A DNA stretch of 33,980 nucleotides, taken from the NCBI GenBank assembly GCA_021796115.1, contig JAJYOP010000020.1:1-33980 (forward strand). The letters are read 5' to 3'. The DNA is from a bacterium. Lineage in GTDB: Bacteria; Omnitrophota; Gorgyraeia; Duberdicusellales; 4484-171. The position numbers were made by a program, and so were the translations under genes. The notes beneath the pieces are model-generated. The model did no database searches. It was not told the DNA's origin and saw only the letters and a list, made by a program, of their open reading frames with translations. This document shows positions 1 to 7,702 of this stretch, piece after piece (position 1 is the stretch's first letter; each line of letters starts with the position of its first letter).

Positions 1-64
1 CCGTCACCGTAATATTTTATTTGGGCGGGTCAGCCTTTGGCTGAAAACCCTAAACTCTAAATGG

Positions 65-117
65 TTCGACTCGCCTAAAGGCTCGCTCACCATCCTGAGC
101 GAACGAAGTGAGTCGAA
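65..117. repeat. REP-like palindrome, TTCGACTC family
   Basis: TTCGACTC (65-72) pairs with GAGTCGAA (110-117), and the interior contains GCTCGCTCA and CCTGAGCGA segments. A related unit with the same CTCAGG/CCTGAG and TCGAAGGAC words lies at 28662-28710, so this is a dispersed family in the genome. Confidence 0.65.
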
Positions 118-180
118 GGACAAACTCGAAACTTGAAGGTTCCAAACTCTAAACGTTTAGAGTAGCAGACCGCCCACCCC

Positions 181-197
181 CGGGCTTTAGCCCGCGG
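181..197. repeat. GGGCTTTAGCCC palindrome, copy 1
   Basis: The 17-mer CGGGCTTTAGCCCGCGG can fold as CGGGC/GCCCG with a TTTA loop. It is repeated exactly at 298-314. Confidence 0.75.
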
Positions 198-254
198 GCT
201 GGACAGGGCTACGAGCGAAGCCAGAATTTTCCTGGCTGAGCGAGGGCACTTGTG

Positions 255-282
255 GCATAATCTGGCTATGGCCAGATTATGC
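255..282. repeat. 12-bp perfect hairpin
   Basis: GCATAATCTGGC (255-266) is followed by loop TATG and its exact reverse complement GCCAGATTATGC (271-282). No T-run follows on either strand, so it is more likely a repeat unit than an intrinsic terminator. Confidence 0.7.
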
Positions 283-297
283 AGTAATATGAAACCA

Positions 298-314
298 CGG
301 GCTTTAGCCCGCGG
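298..314. repeat. GGGCTTTAGCCC palindrome, copy 2
   Basis: Exact second copy of the 17-mer at 181-197, on the same strand and 117 bases further on, shortly before dnaE. Confidence 0.75.
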
Positions 315-362
315 AGATTCAGTTAGTGTTTAGAGTTTATCTCCAGCTTTCGGCTTACAAAT

Positions 363-3300
363 ATGGCGCACGCAGATTTTATCCACCTTCATGTTCATAC
401 GCAGTACAGCCTTCTTGACGGAGCCTGCCTGCTTGAAAAACTCATCGATAAAGCTTCTAAATTCAAATTGCCCGGTCTGGCTATTACCGATCACGGCAAT
501 CTTTTCGGCGCAATCAAATTTTATAAAGAGTGCATGAAAGCAGGGATTAAACCGATTATCGGCTGTGAGGTTTATATCGCTCCGGGCTCGCGTTTTGATA
601 AAGATTATAAAAGCGGCGAGGACAGTAATTTTCACCTGATATTGCTTGCTAAAGACGAAGAAGGCTATAAAAACCTTATCAAGCTTGTTAGCCTTGCCTC
701 TCTTGAGGGCTTTTACTATAAACCAAGAATAGACAAACAAATATTAACCGAAAACAGCAAAGGCTTAATCGGCTTGAGCGCCTGCCTGAAAGGAGAAATT
801 GCCTCACATATAATTTCTGACGATGTAAAAGGCGCCTATAAACTTGCGGATGATTACCTGCAAATTTTCGGCAAAGGAAATTTCTACCTGGAAATTATGG
901 ATAATGATTTGCCGGAGCAAAAAAAGGCAAACGATAGTCTTTTAAGGATTTCCAAAGAACTCAATATAGCCCTCGTTGCTACCAATGATATTCATTATAT
1001 AGAAAAGAACGAAGCCTTTGCGCATGAAGTACTTCTTGGAATACAGACACAAACGACCCTGTCTGATCCAAACCGTTTTAAGTTCGGCAGTCAGACATTT
1101 TATTTCCGCAGCCCGGAAGAGATGAAGGAAATATTTAAAGACATACCCATTGCCATAGAAAATACTATTGAGATAATGCAAAAATGTAATTTGACTTTTG
1201 ATTTCTCTAAAATACATCTTCCTAAATTTCCCATACCGAATAATGAAACCGAAATGGATTATCTGCGGTCGATAGTTTATGAAAATCTTCCCAAACGCTA
1301 TCATGAGGTTAACGAAGAAGTGGAAAACCGCCTTAAGTATGAACTTGATGTAATTAAAAATACCGGTTTTGCCAGCTATTTTTTGATTGTCTGGGATCTT
1401 ATAAAATACGCCAAAGAAAGTAATATTCCGGTAGGACCGGGGCGCGGAAGCGCTGCCGGAAGTATTGTTGGTTTTCTTCTTGGCATAACCGACATCGACC
1501 CTTTATGTTATGATCTTCTTTTTGAAAGGTTTCTTAATCCGGCGCGTATCTCTATGCCCGATATTGACATGGATTTCTGTTACGAAAAACGCTCCGAGGT
1601 TTTAAAGTACGTCAGCCAGAAATACGGAGAAGCCAACGTTGCCCAGATTATTACCTTTGGAACCATGCTTGCCAGGGCCGTTATCAGAGATGTTGGACGA
1701 GTTATGGGCTACAGCTATTCCGAGGTGGATAAAATCGCAAAAATGATACCGGTTGTTGTTGGTCATCAAACCACTTTAAAAGAAGCGCTCACGCAAAGCC
1801 CGGAACTTGCACAGGTGTATGATTCAGACAGCGGTATAAAGCGCTTAATTGATGTTGCTATGCAGCTTGAGGGCCTTTCCCGTCATGCCTCAACTCACGC
1901 TGCAGGAGTAGTTATTTCCGATAAGCCGTTAATGGAGCGTATACCTTTAACCCGTGGCGCCGAAAATGAAATTGTTACCGGTTTTGATATGGAATCGCTT
2001 GAAAAAACCGGCATGCTCAAGATGGATTTTCTTGGGCTCAAAACCCTTACCGTTATTGACTCGACCGTAAAAATAATAAAAAGAACCAGAGGCGTCGATC
2101 TTGATATTACAAATTTGCCGCTTGACGATAAGAAAACTTTTAAATTGCTTGCTGACGCTGAAACAATCGGCGTATTCCAGCTTGAATCTAGGGGCATGCG
2201 CGAAATCCTAACCAAACTTGTACCTACGCGTTTCGAAGATTTAATCGCAGTGCTTGCGCTTTATCGTCCGGGGCCGCTTGGAAGCGGGATGGTCGATGAT
2301 TTTATCGACAGGAAAGCCGGGAAAAAACCAGTTACATATTTGCATTCCAAGCTTGAATCAATTCTTAAAGAAACCTACGGCATCATTCTTTATCAGGAGC
2401 AAACTATGCAGATTGCTTCAAAGCTTGCGGGTTTTAGCCTTGCCCAGGCTGATCTTTTGCGAAAAGCCATCGGTAAAAAAATTCCCGAAATCATGGAAGA
2501 ACAGAGAAATTTGTTTATCGAAGGAAGCCGGAAAAACGATATCGGCCAGCGCATTGCCACGCAGATTTTTGATTTGATCGATTATTTTTCGGGGTATGGA
2601 TTTAACAAATCACATAGCACCGCTTACGCAATGATTTCGTACCGTACAGCATACCTGAAAGCAAATTATCCTGTAGAATTTATGGCGGCACTTCTTACGA
2701 GTGAACGTACGAACACCGACAAAATTGTTGAATACGTAAACGAAGTAAACCGTATGGATATGAAAGTGCTTCCTCCGGATATAAATACGAGTTTTGCAAA
2801 TTTTACGGTTACGGACGAGAAAAATATCAGATTCGGGTTACTGGCGATTAAGAATGTCGGCACCACTGCGCTTGACAGTATTATCGAAGTTCGCAAGCAG
2901 AAAAAATTCGATGACTTTTTCGATTTTTGCGACCGCGTAGATTCACGGGTAGTAAATAAAAAGGTTATTGAAAGTCTTATAAAATCAGGAGCGATGGATA
3001 GTTTCGGCCTGAAACGCGCGCAAATGGTAGCCATACTTGATAAAGTTTTAGCGCGCACGATAAAGAAGGAAGACCCTTTGCAAATGCTTTTATTTTCCGC
3101 TCCCAAGAAACGCGAAGAAATCCCCCAAGTTGAAGAATGGCCGCTCCTTGAGATTCTTGGTTTTGAAAAATCTCTGCTTGGGATTTATGTCTCAAGCCAC
3201 CCGTTATATTCATACGCAAACACAGTCAAGCATTTAAAGAGGCAGGAAATTGGTTCGTTGTATGACCTTGAATACAAGGAAGAGGTGATTATCTGCGGTA

Positions 3301-3770
3301 TAATTGACAAAGCGCGGGTGATTACAACCAGAAAAGCCAACGAAAGAATGGCGATTTTAAAAATCGAAGACGAGACATCAGCGGTTGAGGTTTTTGTTTT
3401 CCCGCGGCTCTTTGCCGAGGTTTCCGGAAACTTGCGGGAAAAAAGCATCGTGATTATAAAAGGCAAACTTGAGTCAAAAGATAAGACCCCCAAGGTTTTA
3501 GCCAGCCAAATAATACCAATGGAAAGCATCTTTGATAGCATCAAAGGATTAAATATTGCCGTTAAAGGCGATAAATTCCCCTTGGCCCGCCTTAAAGAAA
3601 TTTTTCTTAATAACCGCGGCCAAACGCCGGTAGTTTTCATGTTCAACGGCTCAAAGTTAAACGGCATAAAAATAAAAACAGGCAACGGTTTTTCTCTTCG
3701 TTTAAGCGAAAATGTTTTGAAGGAAATAGAATCCCTGATTGGAGAAGAAAACATTTCGTTGATACTGTAA
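363..3770 (+). CDS. dnaE: DNA polymerase III subunit alpha (DnaE)
   Basis: Catalytic subunit of the replicative DNA polymerase III holoenzyme; it extends DNA at the fork together with the beta clamp. At 1135 aa it has the normal length for the DnaE1 type. An N-terminal PHP domain starts with HLHVH (H8, H10, H12) and continues with TDHGN and GCEVYI. The polymerase core has the glycine-rich GPGRGSAAGS and the palm motif MPDIDMDF with D400 and D402; the third catalytic Asp is D555 in LKMDFLG. A C-terminal OB fold lies around EEVIICGIIDKARV. The PHP metal ligands look intact, so it may retain PHP-type exonuclease activity (inference). The ATG at 363 leads straight into the PHP domain and has no obvious Shine-Dalgarno sequence. 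The gene stands alone, 119 bases before the HU gene, with a repeat island upstream. Confidence 0.97.
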   Translation: MAHADFIHLHVHTQYSLLDGACLLEKLIDKASKFKLPGLAITDHGNLFGAIKFYKECMKAGIKPIIGCEVYIAPGSRFDKDYKSGEDSNFHLILLAKDEEGYKNLIKLVSLASLEGFYYKPRIDKQILTENSKGLIGLSACLKGEIASHIISDDVKGAYKLADDYLQIFGKGNFYLEIMDNDLPEQKKANDSLLRISKELNIALVATNDIHYIEKNEAFAHEVLLGIQTQTTLSDPNRFKFGSQTFYFRSPEEMKEIFKDIPIAIENTIEIMQKCNLTFDFSKIHLPKFPIPNNETEMDYLRSIVYENLPKRYHEVNEEVENRLKYELDVIKNTGFASYFLIVWDLIKYAKESNIPVGPGRGSAAGSIVGFLLGITDIDPLCYDLLFERFLNPARISMPDIDMDFCYEKRSEVLKYVSQKYGEANVAQIITFGTMLARAVIRDVGRVMGYSYSEVDKIAKMIPVVVGHQTTLKEALTQSPELAQVYDSDSGIKRLIDVAMQLEGLSRHASTHAAGVVISDKPLMERIPLTRGAENEIVTGFDMESLEKTGMLKMDFLGLKTLTVIDSTVKIIKRTRGVDLDITNLPLDDKKTFKLLADAETIGVFQLESRGMREILTKLVPTRFEDLIAVLALYRPGPLGSGMVDDFIDRKAGKKPVTYLHSKLESILKETYGIILYQEQTMQIASKLAGFSLAQADLLRKAIGKKIPEIMEEQRNLFIEGSRKNDIGQRIATQIFDLIDYFSGYGFNKSHSTAYAMISYRTAYLKANYPVEFMAALLTSERTNTDKIVEYVNEVNRMDMKVLPPDINTSFANFTVTDEKNIRFGLLAIKNVGTTALDSIIEVRKQKKFDDFFDFCDRVDSRVVNKKVIESLIKSGAMDSFGLKRAQMVAILDKVLARTIKKEDPLQMLLFSAPKKREEIPQVEEWPLLEILGFEKSLLGIYVSSHPLYSYANTVKHLKRQEIGSLYDLEYKEEVIICGIIDKARVITTRKANERMAILKIEDETSAVEVFVFPRLFAEVSGNLREKSIVIIKGKLESKDKTPKVLASQIIPMESIFDSIKGLNIAVKGDKFPLARLKEIFLNNRGQTPVVFMFNGSKLNGIKIKTGNGFSLRLSENVLKEIESLIGEENISLIL

Positions 3771-3811
3771 TTAAGCAGGTAACAAGTTCCACGTACCACA
3801 TAAGACGTACC

Positions 3812-3843
3812 ACGTAACAAGTATCACGTGATACGTGTTGCGT
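3812..3843. repeat. 32-bp palindromic element, copy A (imperfect)
   Basis: ACGTAACAAGTATCAC is followed by its near-complement GTGATACGTGTTGCGT. It has the same length and layout as the 32-bp element at 23293-23324 and shares the TATCACGTGATA core with 33707-33718. The preceding bases (3778-3811) contain related 'acgtaccac' direct repeats. Confidence 0.7.
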
Positions 3844-3855
3844 TTTATTACTCCC

Positions 3856-3883
3856 TTGACACCCCCAAAAACAATGATAGACT
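3856..3883 (+). promoter_or_regulatory. Sigma70-type promoter of the HU gene, predicted leaderless
   Basis: TTGACA (3856-3861), a 16-base spacer, then TAGACT (3878-3883). The ATG of the HU gene is at 3890, just where transcription would be expected to start, and there is no Shine-Dalgarno sequence. A leaderless mRNA is inferred. Confidence 0.6.
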
Positions 3884-3889
3884 AAAGCC

Positions 3890-4162
3890 ATGCGTAAACG
3901 CGATATTGTCTTAAAGATAGCTCAAGAAACAAATATAAAACAGGTAGTGGTAAAAGAGGTTGTACACCGCACTTTTGACACTATTTTCGAGGCTTTAAAG
4001 AACGGCGACCGCATAGAATTAAGGAATTTCGGGGTTTTTCAGGTAAAAATCAGGAAACGAAGAATTGGAAGAAATCCCAAAACCGGGCAAGTCGTTCCAG
4101 TTCCTGAAAGGCATACGGTAACCTTTAAGCCCGGCCTCGAAATGAAACAAGCCATTAAGTAA
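3890..4162 (+). CDS. HU/IHF-family DNA-binding protein
   Basis: Small basic nucleoid protein that bends and compacts DNA as a dimer. The 90-aa length is typical for the family. The signature region of the DNA-binding arm is visible as RRIGRNPKTGQ, followed by VTFKPGLEMK near the C-terminus; the N-terminal half carries the helical dimerisation part (residues 1-40). I cannot separate HU from an IHF subunit by eye. It has its own promoter immediately upstream and no ribosome binding site. It is followed after 16 bases by hisS, so the two may be co-transcribed. Confidence 0.93.
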   Translation: MRKRDIVLKIAQETNIKQVVVKEVVHRTFDTIFEALKNGDRIELRNFGVFQVKIRKRRIGRNPKTGQVVPVPERHTVTFKPGLEMKQAIK

Positions 4163-4178
4163 TTTCACTCCTAAAAAT

Positions 4179-5471
4179 ATGACAAAAACCTACAAAAGCG
4201 TCAGGGGGACTTATGATTTTTCTCCTGCCGAAGCAAATCTATTTAACGAACTCGCTGAAGGAGCCCGTAAAATTTTTCATTTGTTCGGATATGAAGAAAT
4301 CATCCTTCCGCTTATCGAAGAAGAAGGTGTTTTTGTCCGGAGTGTCGGAGAAACCACGGATATTGTTGAAAAACAAATTTTCCGGATTATAAAACGTTCC
4401 GAAGAAGACACCAGCATAGTTTTGCGACCGGAAGGGACCGCACAGGTTGTCCGCTACTATCTTGAAAATTCAATTTATAAACAAAGGAGTTTGAGCAAAT
4501 TTTTCTATATCGGCCCAATGTTTCGGGGTGAGCGGCCGCAAAGAGGGCGGCTGCGTCAATTCAATCATTTCGGCGCCGAAGCTATTGGGTCAAAAAGTAT
4601 ATATCTAGATGCCGAAATAATTTTGCTGGCGATGAAGATTCTTGAGGCCATCGGCATATCCCAGGTTAAATTAAATATCAACACACTGGGGTGCCAGAGC
4701 GATAAAGAAAAATTCCAACAGCTTCTAAGAGAAGAATTAGCCAGAGAAAAATCAAGGCTTTGCGACGATTGCAAAAGACGCCTGGAGAAAAATTCCCTAA
4801 GGATTCTTGACTGCAAAGAAGAGCAATGTAAAAAGATTGCCAATAATTTTTGCGTCCGCGATATTAATGACCGGTTTTATCTTTGCGCGGATTGCAAAAA
4901 AGATTTCAATGATTTAATGTCTATCTTAAAAAATTCCGGACTAAAACCGGACTATAATCCATGTTTGGTTAGGGGCCTTGATTATTACACAAATACGGTT
5001 TTTGAAATTACCTCTGGATACCTCGGCTCACAGGATGCACTCGGCGCCGGCGGAAGATATAATAATCTCATCAAGAATTTAGGCGGGCCGGAAATTCCAG
5101 CCATCGGCTTTGCCCTTGGCGTAGAAAGGATTATTTTAGCTTTAAACAAAAAAGGCAAAATTACACCTCAAACAGCGTTTGTCGCTCTAACCGGCGAAAA
5201 ACTTATTAACGAGGCATATCTTATTTTGCAACTTTTAAGGAACGCGAATATTTCTGCGGATATGGATTTTTGTGCAAAGTCCCTCAAGGGGCAATTCCGT
5301 TACGCGGAAAGAAAAGAGGCAAGCTATGTGGTAATTATCGCAGATGACGAATACAAAGAAGGATATGTTCTCTTAAAAAACATGGAAACTGGAGAGCAGG
5401 AGAAAATAAAGAAGGAAGAATTGATATCGACATTACGCGGCTACATTGCCGACGGAGAAGGCGCAGCGTGA
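4179..5471 (+). CDS. hisS: Histidyl-tRNA synthetase (HisS)
   Basis: Class II aminoacyl-tRNA synthetase that charges tRNA-His with histidine in the cytoplasm. At 430 aa it is full length. The N-terminus KSVRGTYDFSPAE is typical. Motif 2 is seen around FYIGPMFRGERPQRGRLRQF, and the HisRS-specific RGLDYYTNTVFEI follows. The insertion carries a Cys-rich stretch (CDDCKRRLEKNSLRILDCK) common in bacterial HisRS. The motif 3 region is AIGFALGVERI, followed by the anticodon-binding domain from about residue 335. The start codon has no clear Shine-Dalgarno sequence. aspS follows after a 136-base repeat spacer, a common hisS-aspS pairing in bacteria. Confidence 0.97.
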   Translation: MTKTYKSVRGTYDFSPAEANLFNELAEGARKIFHLFGYEEIILPLIEEEGVFVRSVGETTDIVEKQIFRIIKRSEEDTSIVLRPEGTAQVVRYYLENSIYKQRSLSKFFYIGPMFRGERPQRGRLRQFNHFGAEAIGSKSIYLDAEIILLAMKILEAIGISQVKLNINTLGCQSDKEKFQQLLREELAREKSRLCDDCKRRLEKNSLRILDCKEEQCKKIANNFCVRDINDRFYLCADCKKDFNDLMSILKNSGLKPDYNPCLVRGLDYYTNTVFEITSGYLGSQDALGAGGRYNNLIKNLGGPEIPAIGFALGVERIILALNKKGKITPQTAFVALTGEKLINEAYLILQLLRNANISADMDFCAKSLKGQFRYAERKEASYVVIIADDEYKEGYVLLKNMETGEQEKIKKEELISTLRGYIADGEGAA

Positions 5472-5607
5472 GAGAGAAGAGTTGCGTTAGTCGGTTGCAC
5501 TTAGCGCGGCTCGTTACGGTTGCGTCATACGTATGATGTATAACGATAGACGAAACGTGTTGCGTAACTGCAACCGTAAGGCGTAACCGGATAAGGAAGG
5601 ACAAATC
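5472..5607. repeat. Composite repeat spacer between hisS and aspS
   Basis: The spacer contains GGTTGCACTTAGCGC (5493-5507), whose exact reverse complement occurs at 23340-23354. It also has 'cgatagacga', shared with the spacer before 33751, and GTTGCG/CGTAAC words shared with the 32-bp palindrome family. The only functional site I see is the ribosome binding site GGAAGGA just before aspS. Confidence 0.6.
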
Positions 5608-6996
5608 ATGTTAAGAACGCATACTTGCGGTGAGCTTACTCAAAATGATTTAGACAAAAAAGTTGTATTATGCGGTTGGGTTTCTTCGCGCCGAGACCAC
5701 GGCAAATTAATTTTTATCGATATACGCGACAGATACGGCATTACCCAGGTAGTTTTTACGCCCAAGCCCCATAAAGAAACTTATGAGGAAGCAAAGGCTT
5801 TAAGAAGCGAAGACGTTATCAAAATAAAAGGTATTGTCAATAACAGACCAAAAGGAACGGAAAACCTCAAGCTTAAAACCGGGCTAGTCGAACTTTTCGG
5901 CGTCGAGCTTGAGATAATTAACCAGTCTTTGGACCTTCCATTTGTGATTGATGATAACGTGGAGCCTTCGGAAGAAGTAAGGCTTATTTATCGTTACCTT
6001 GATTTACGCAGAAAAAAATCCCTGGATAAAATGGTTTTACGCCATAATTTTAACCAGGCTCTTCGGGATTTCCTCAATAAAAAAGATTTTCTCGAAATCG
6101 AAACGCCGTTTTTAACTAAATCAACACCGGAAGGCGCGCGCGATTTTCTTGTGCCTTCGCGTTTGAGTCCGAATAAGTTTTACGCTCTTCCGCAATCGCC
6201 GCAGCTTTTTAAGCAGATTCTTATGGTTTCCGGCATGGACAGGTATTACCAGTTTGCAAGGTGTTTCCGCGACGAAGATTTACGTAAAGACCGTCAGCCG
6301 GAATTTACCCAGCTTGATATTGAAATGTCTTTTATCACCGAAGACGACATAATGTCGCTTATGGAAGATATGGTGGTCGAGGTTTTTAAAAATGCGCTTG
6401 GTATAGAAATCAAAAAACCGTTTTTAAGAATTCCTTATGCCGAGGCTATGGAAAAACATAAAAGCGACAAACCCGATATCGGAGAAGGCGAATATCGTTT
6501 TCTCTGGGTAGTTGATTTTCCGCTTTTTGAATACAATGATGAAGAAAAAAGATGGCAGGCCTGCCACCACCCTTTTACCTCGCCAAAAATAGAGGATGTT
6601 GGCTTACTTTCCGGCGATCTTTCCAAAGTAAAAGCCAGAGCCTATGACCTTATTCTAAACGGCGAAGAGATTGCCGGAGGCTCGATAAGGATACATTCAT
6701 CGAGCATGCAGCAAAAGATTTTCTCGATTCTTGGTATATCCGATGAAGATGCAAAAAAGAAATTTGGTTTTCTTCTCGATGCTTTCAAATACGGTGCCCC
6801 AGTGCACGGAGGTATTGCTTTCGGGCTAGACCGCTTATGTTCGATTATCACTAAATCTGAAAGTATCAGAGATGTTATTGCTTTTCCGAAAACACAAAAA
6901 GGCACATGCCTTCTTTCTGATGCGCCTTCGTATGTTGAAGATAAACAGTTAAAGGAAGTATATATAAAATTGATCGAGCAGGAGAAGAGTAGTTAG
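5608..6996 (+). CDS. aspS: Aspartyl-tRNA synthetase lacking the GAD domain (AspS)
   Basis: Class II synthetase that charges tRNA-Asp. At 462 aa it is about 125 residues shorter than usual bacterial AspRS (about 590). The N-terminal OB-fold anticodon-binding domain spans about 1-105. Motif 2 is FRDEDLRKDRQPEFTQLD (220-237) and motif 3 is GIAFGLDRL (402-410). Family members place the GAD insertion domain between YAEAMxxxxSDKPD and LLWVxDFPLFE; here SDKPD (286-290) is followed after seven residues by FLWVVDFPLFE. The flanks stay in one frame, so this is a clean domain absence rather than a frameshift. Residues H31 and G83 match the pair known from non-discriminating AspRS of Pseudomonas aeruginosa, so it may also charge tRNA-Asn. 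A good ribosome binding site supports the start. Confidence 0.95.
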   Translation: MLRTHTCGELTQNDLDKKVVLCGWVSSRRDHGKLIFIDIRDRYGITQVVFTPKPHKETYEEAKALRSEDVIKIKGIVNNRPKGTENLKLKTGLVELFGVELEIINQSLDLPFVIDDNVEPSEEVRLIYRYLDLRRKKSLDKMVLRHNFNQALRDFLNKKDFLEIETPFLTKSTPEGARDFLVPSRLSPNKFYALPQSPQLFKQILMVSGMDRYYQFARCFRDEDLRKDRQPEFTQLDIEMSFITEDDIMSLMEDMVVEVFKNALGIEIKKPFLRIPYAEAMEKHKSDKPDIGEGEYRFLWVVDFPLFEYNDEEKRWQACHHPFTSPKIEDVGLLSGDLSKVKARAYDLILNGEEIAGGSIRIHSSSMQQKIFSILGISDEDAKKKFGFLLDAFKYGAPVHGGIAFGLDRLCSIITKSESIRDVIAFPKTQKGTCLLSDAPSYVEDKQLKEVYIKLIEQEKSS

Positions 6997-7068
6997 TAGT
7001 TTGTAGTTAGTTGAATGAAACTCGCAGTTTTATTTAAACAAACTACCAACTACAAACTACCAACTACA
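6990..7068. repeat. Imperfect inverted repeat after aspS
   Basis: A left arm of TAGTTAGTAGTTTGTAGTTAG type overlaps the aspS stop codon. The right arm, CAAACTACCAACTACAAACTA (from 7039), is close to its reverse complement. Each arm is itself a direct repeat of a unit of about 7-14 bases. It may act as a transcript end by folding, but no clean stem plus T-run is seen. Confidence 0.55.
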
Positions 7069-7104
7069 AAATTAGTTTTTGTTGTATCCTAAAGAGGAGG
7101 GTTT

Positions 7105-7605
7105 ATGAGGTATCTAACAGTATTCTTAGGGATTATTCTTTTAGGCGGATGCATTACTAGAACCTATACCACAGAAACACCAAGGGTAGATACTGAAATA
7201 AAGGGAAACCAGGGTTTTCTTTTCGGAACTCCTAAAGCAGAACCTAAAACAAAAAAATTAGGCCCTAACCGTATAAATTCAGTCTTAGAGATCGAACTTC
7301 CTTCGCTTCCGAAGCTTCCGCGGCATAAAGGCGTAAAAGAGGAAGAAACTAAACCAGCCGAAGCACCAGTTGCCCAGGAACAAGTTGCTCAGGTTGAGGC
7401 ACCGGCAGTTGAAAATCAGGTGCCAGAGAAAAAATATGAAAACTATGTCATTCAAAAAGATGACACCTTGCAGAAGATTTCCGAAAAATTTTACGGCACA
7501 ACCAGAAAATGGCAGATGCTTTACGAAGAAAACAAAGATGTCCTGAAAAACCCAAACAGTTTACGTCCCGGAAAGACAATTAAGATACCAGTATTAAGTA
7601 AATAA
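7105..7605 (+). CDS. LysM-domain lipoprotein
   Basis: Predicted peptidoglycan-binding lipoprotein. The N-terminus is a lipoprotein signal peptide with lipobox LLGGC and the lipidated cysteine at residue 16. A Pro/Glu/Ala-rich linker covers about 70-110. One LysM domain follows at about 113-163, starting YVIQKDDTLQKISEKFYG and ending LRPGKTIKIP. LysM domains bind N-acetylglucosamine-containing glycans, so the protein probably links the membrane to the cell wall (family knowledge). No catalytic domain is visible. A strong Shine-Dalgarno sequence (AGAGGAGGG) supports the start. The gene lies between two repeat spacers, so it is probably transcribed on its own. Confidence 0.88.
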   Translation: MRYLTVFLGIILLGGCITRTYTTETPRVDTEIKGNQGFLFGTPKAEPKTKKLGPNRINSVLEIELPSLPKLPRHKGVKEEETKPAEAPVAQEQVAQVEAPAVENQVPEKKYENYVIQKDDTLQKISEKFYGTTRKWQMLYEENKDVLKNPNSLRPGKTIKIPVLSK

Positions 7606-7611
7606 ATTTCA

Positions 7612-7698
7612 GGTTACGAAAGTTACGAAGGTTACCCTCCAATCACTTGATTTATTGTAACATTCTAACTTTCGTAACATCCGTAACCTTCGTAACTG
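7612..7698. repeat. Imperfect inverted repeat of GTTACGAA units
   Basis: The left arm GGTTACGAAAGTTACGAAGG (from 7612) faces right-arm words TAACTTTCGTAAC and CGTAACCTTCGTAACT (7668-7698). Each arm is a small direct repeat. It fills the whole spacer between the LysM gene and phoH. Confidence 0.6.
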
Positions 7699-7702
7699 AT
7701 TT

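Larger units (their letters stand above)
1..362. repeat. Repeat-rich non-coding region upstream of dnaE
   Basis: No convincing gene lies in this stretch. It is built from several short palindromic units, annotated separately: a TTCGACTC/GAGTCGAA hairpin, two copies of a 17-mer around GGGCTTTAGCCC, a 12-bp perfect hairpin and a small AGCCAG/CTGGCT hairpin (219-224 with 232-237). The phrase 'aaactctaaa' also recurs. No clear promoter or Shine-Dalgarno sequence for dnaE is seen next to its ATG. The region looks like an accumulation of REP-like dispersed elements. Confidence 0.7.

Noticed and set aside
2254-2577. 107-aa + strand ORF inside dnaE
   Set aside because: It is a shadow of the conserved polymerase core in another frame.
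3776-3845. Short repeats that could look like a CRISPR array
   Set aside because: The repeats are imperfect, not evenly spaced, contain no spacer-like unique segments of constant length, and there are no cas genes. They fit the palindrome family instead.
5608-6996. Frameshift or pseudogene explanation for the short AspRS
   Set aside because: Both flanks of the missing domain are in the same frame with all catalytic motifs intact, so a clean in-frame absence is the better reading.
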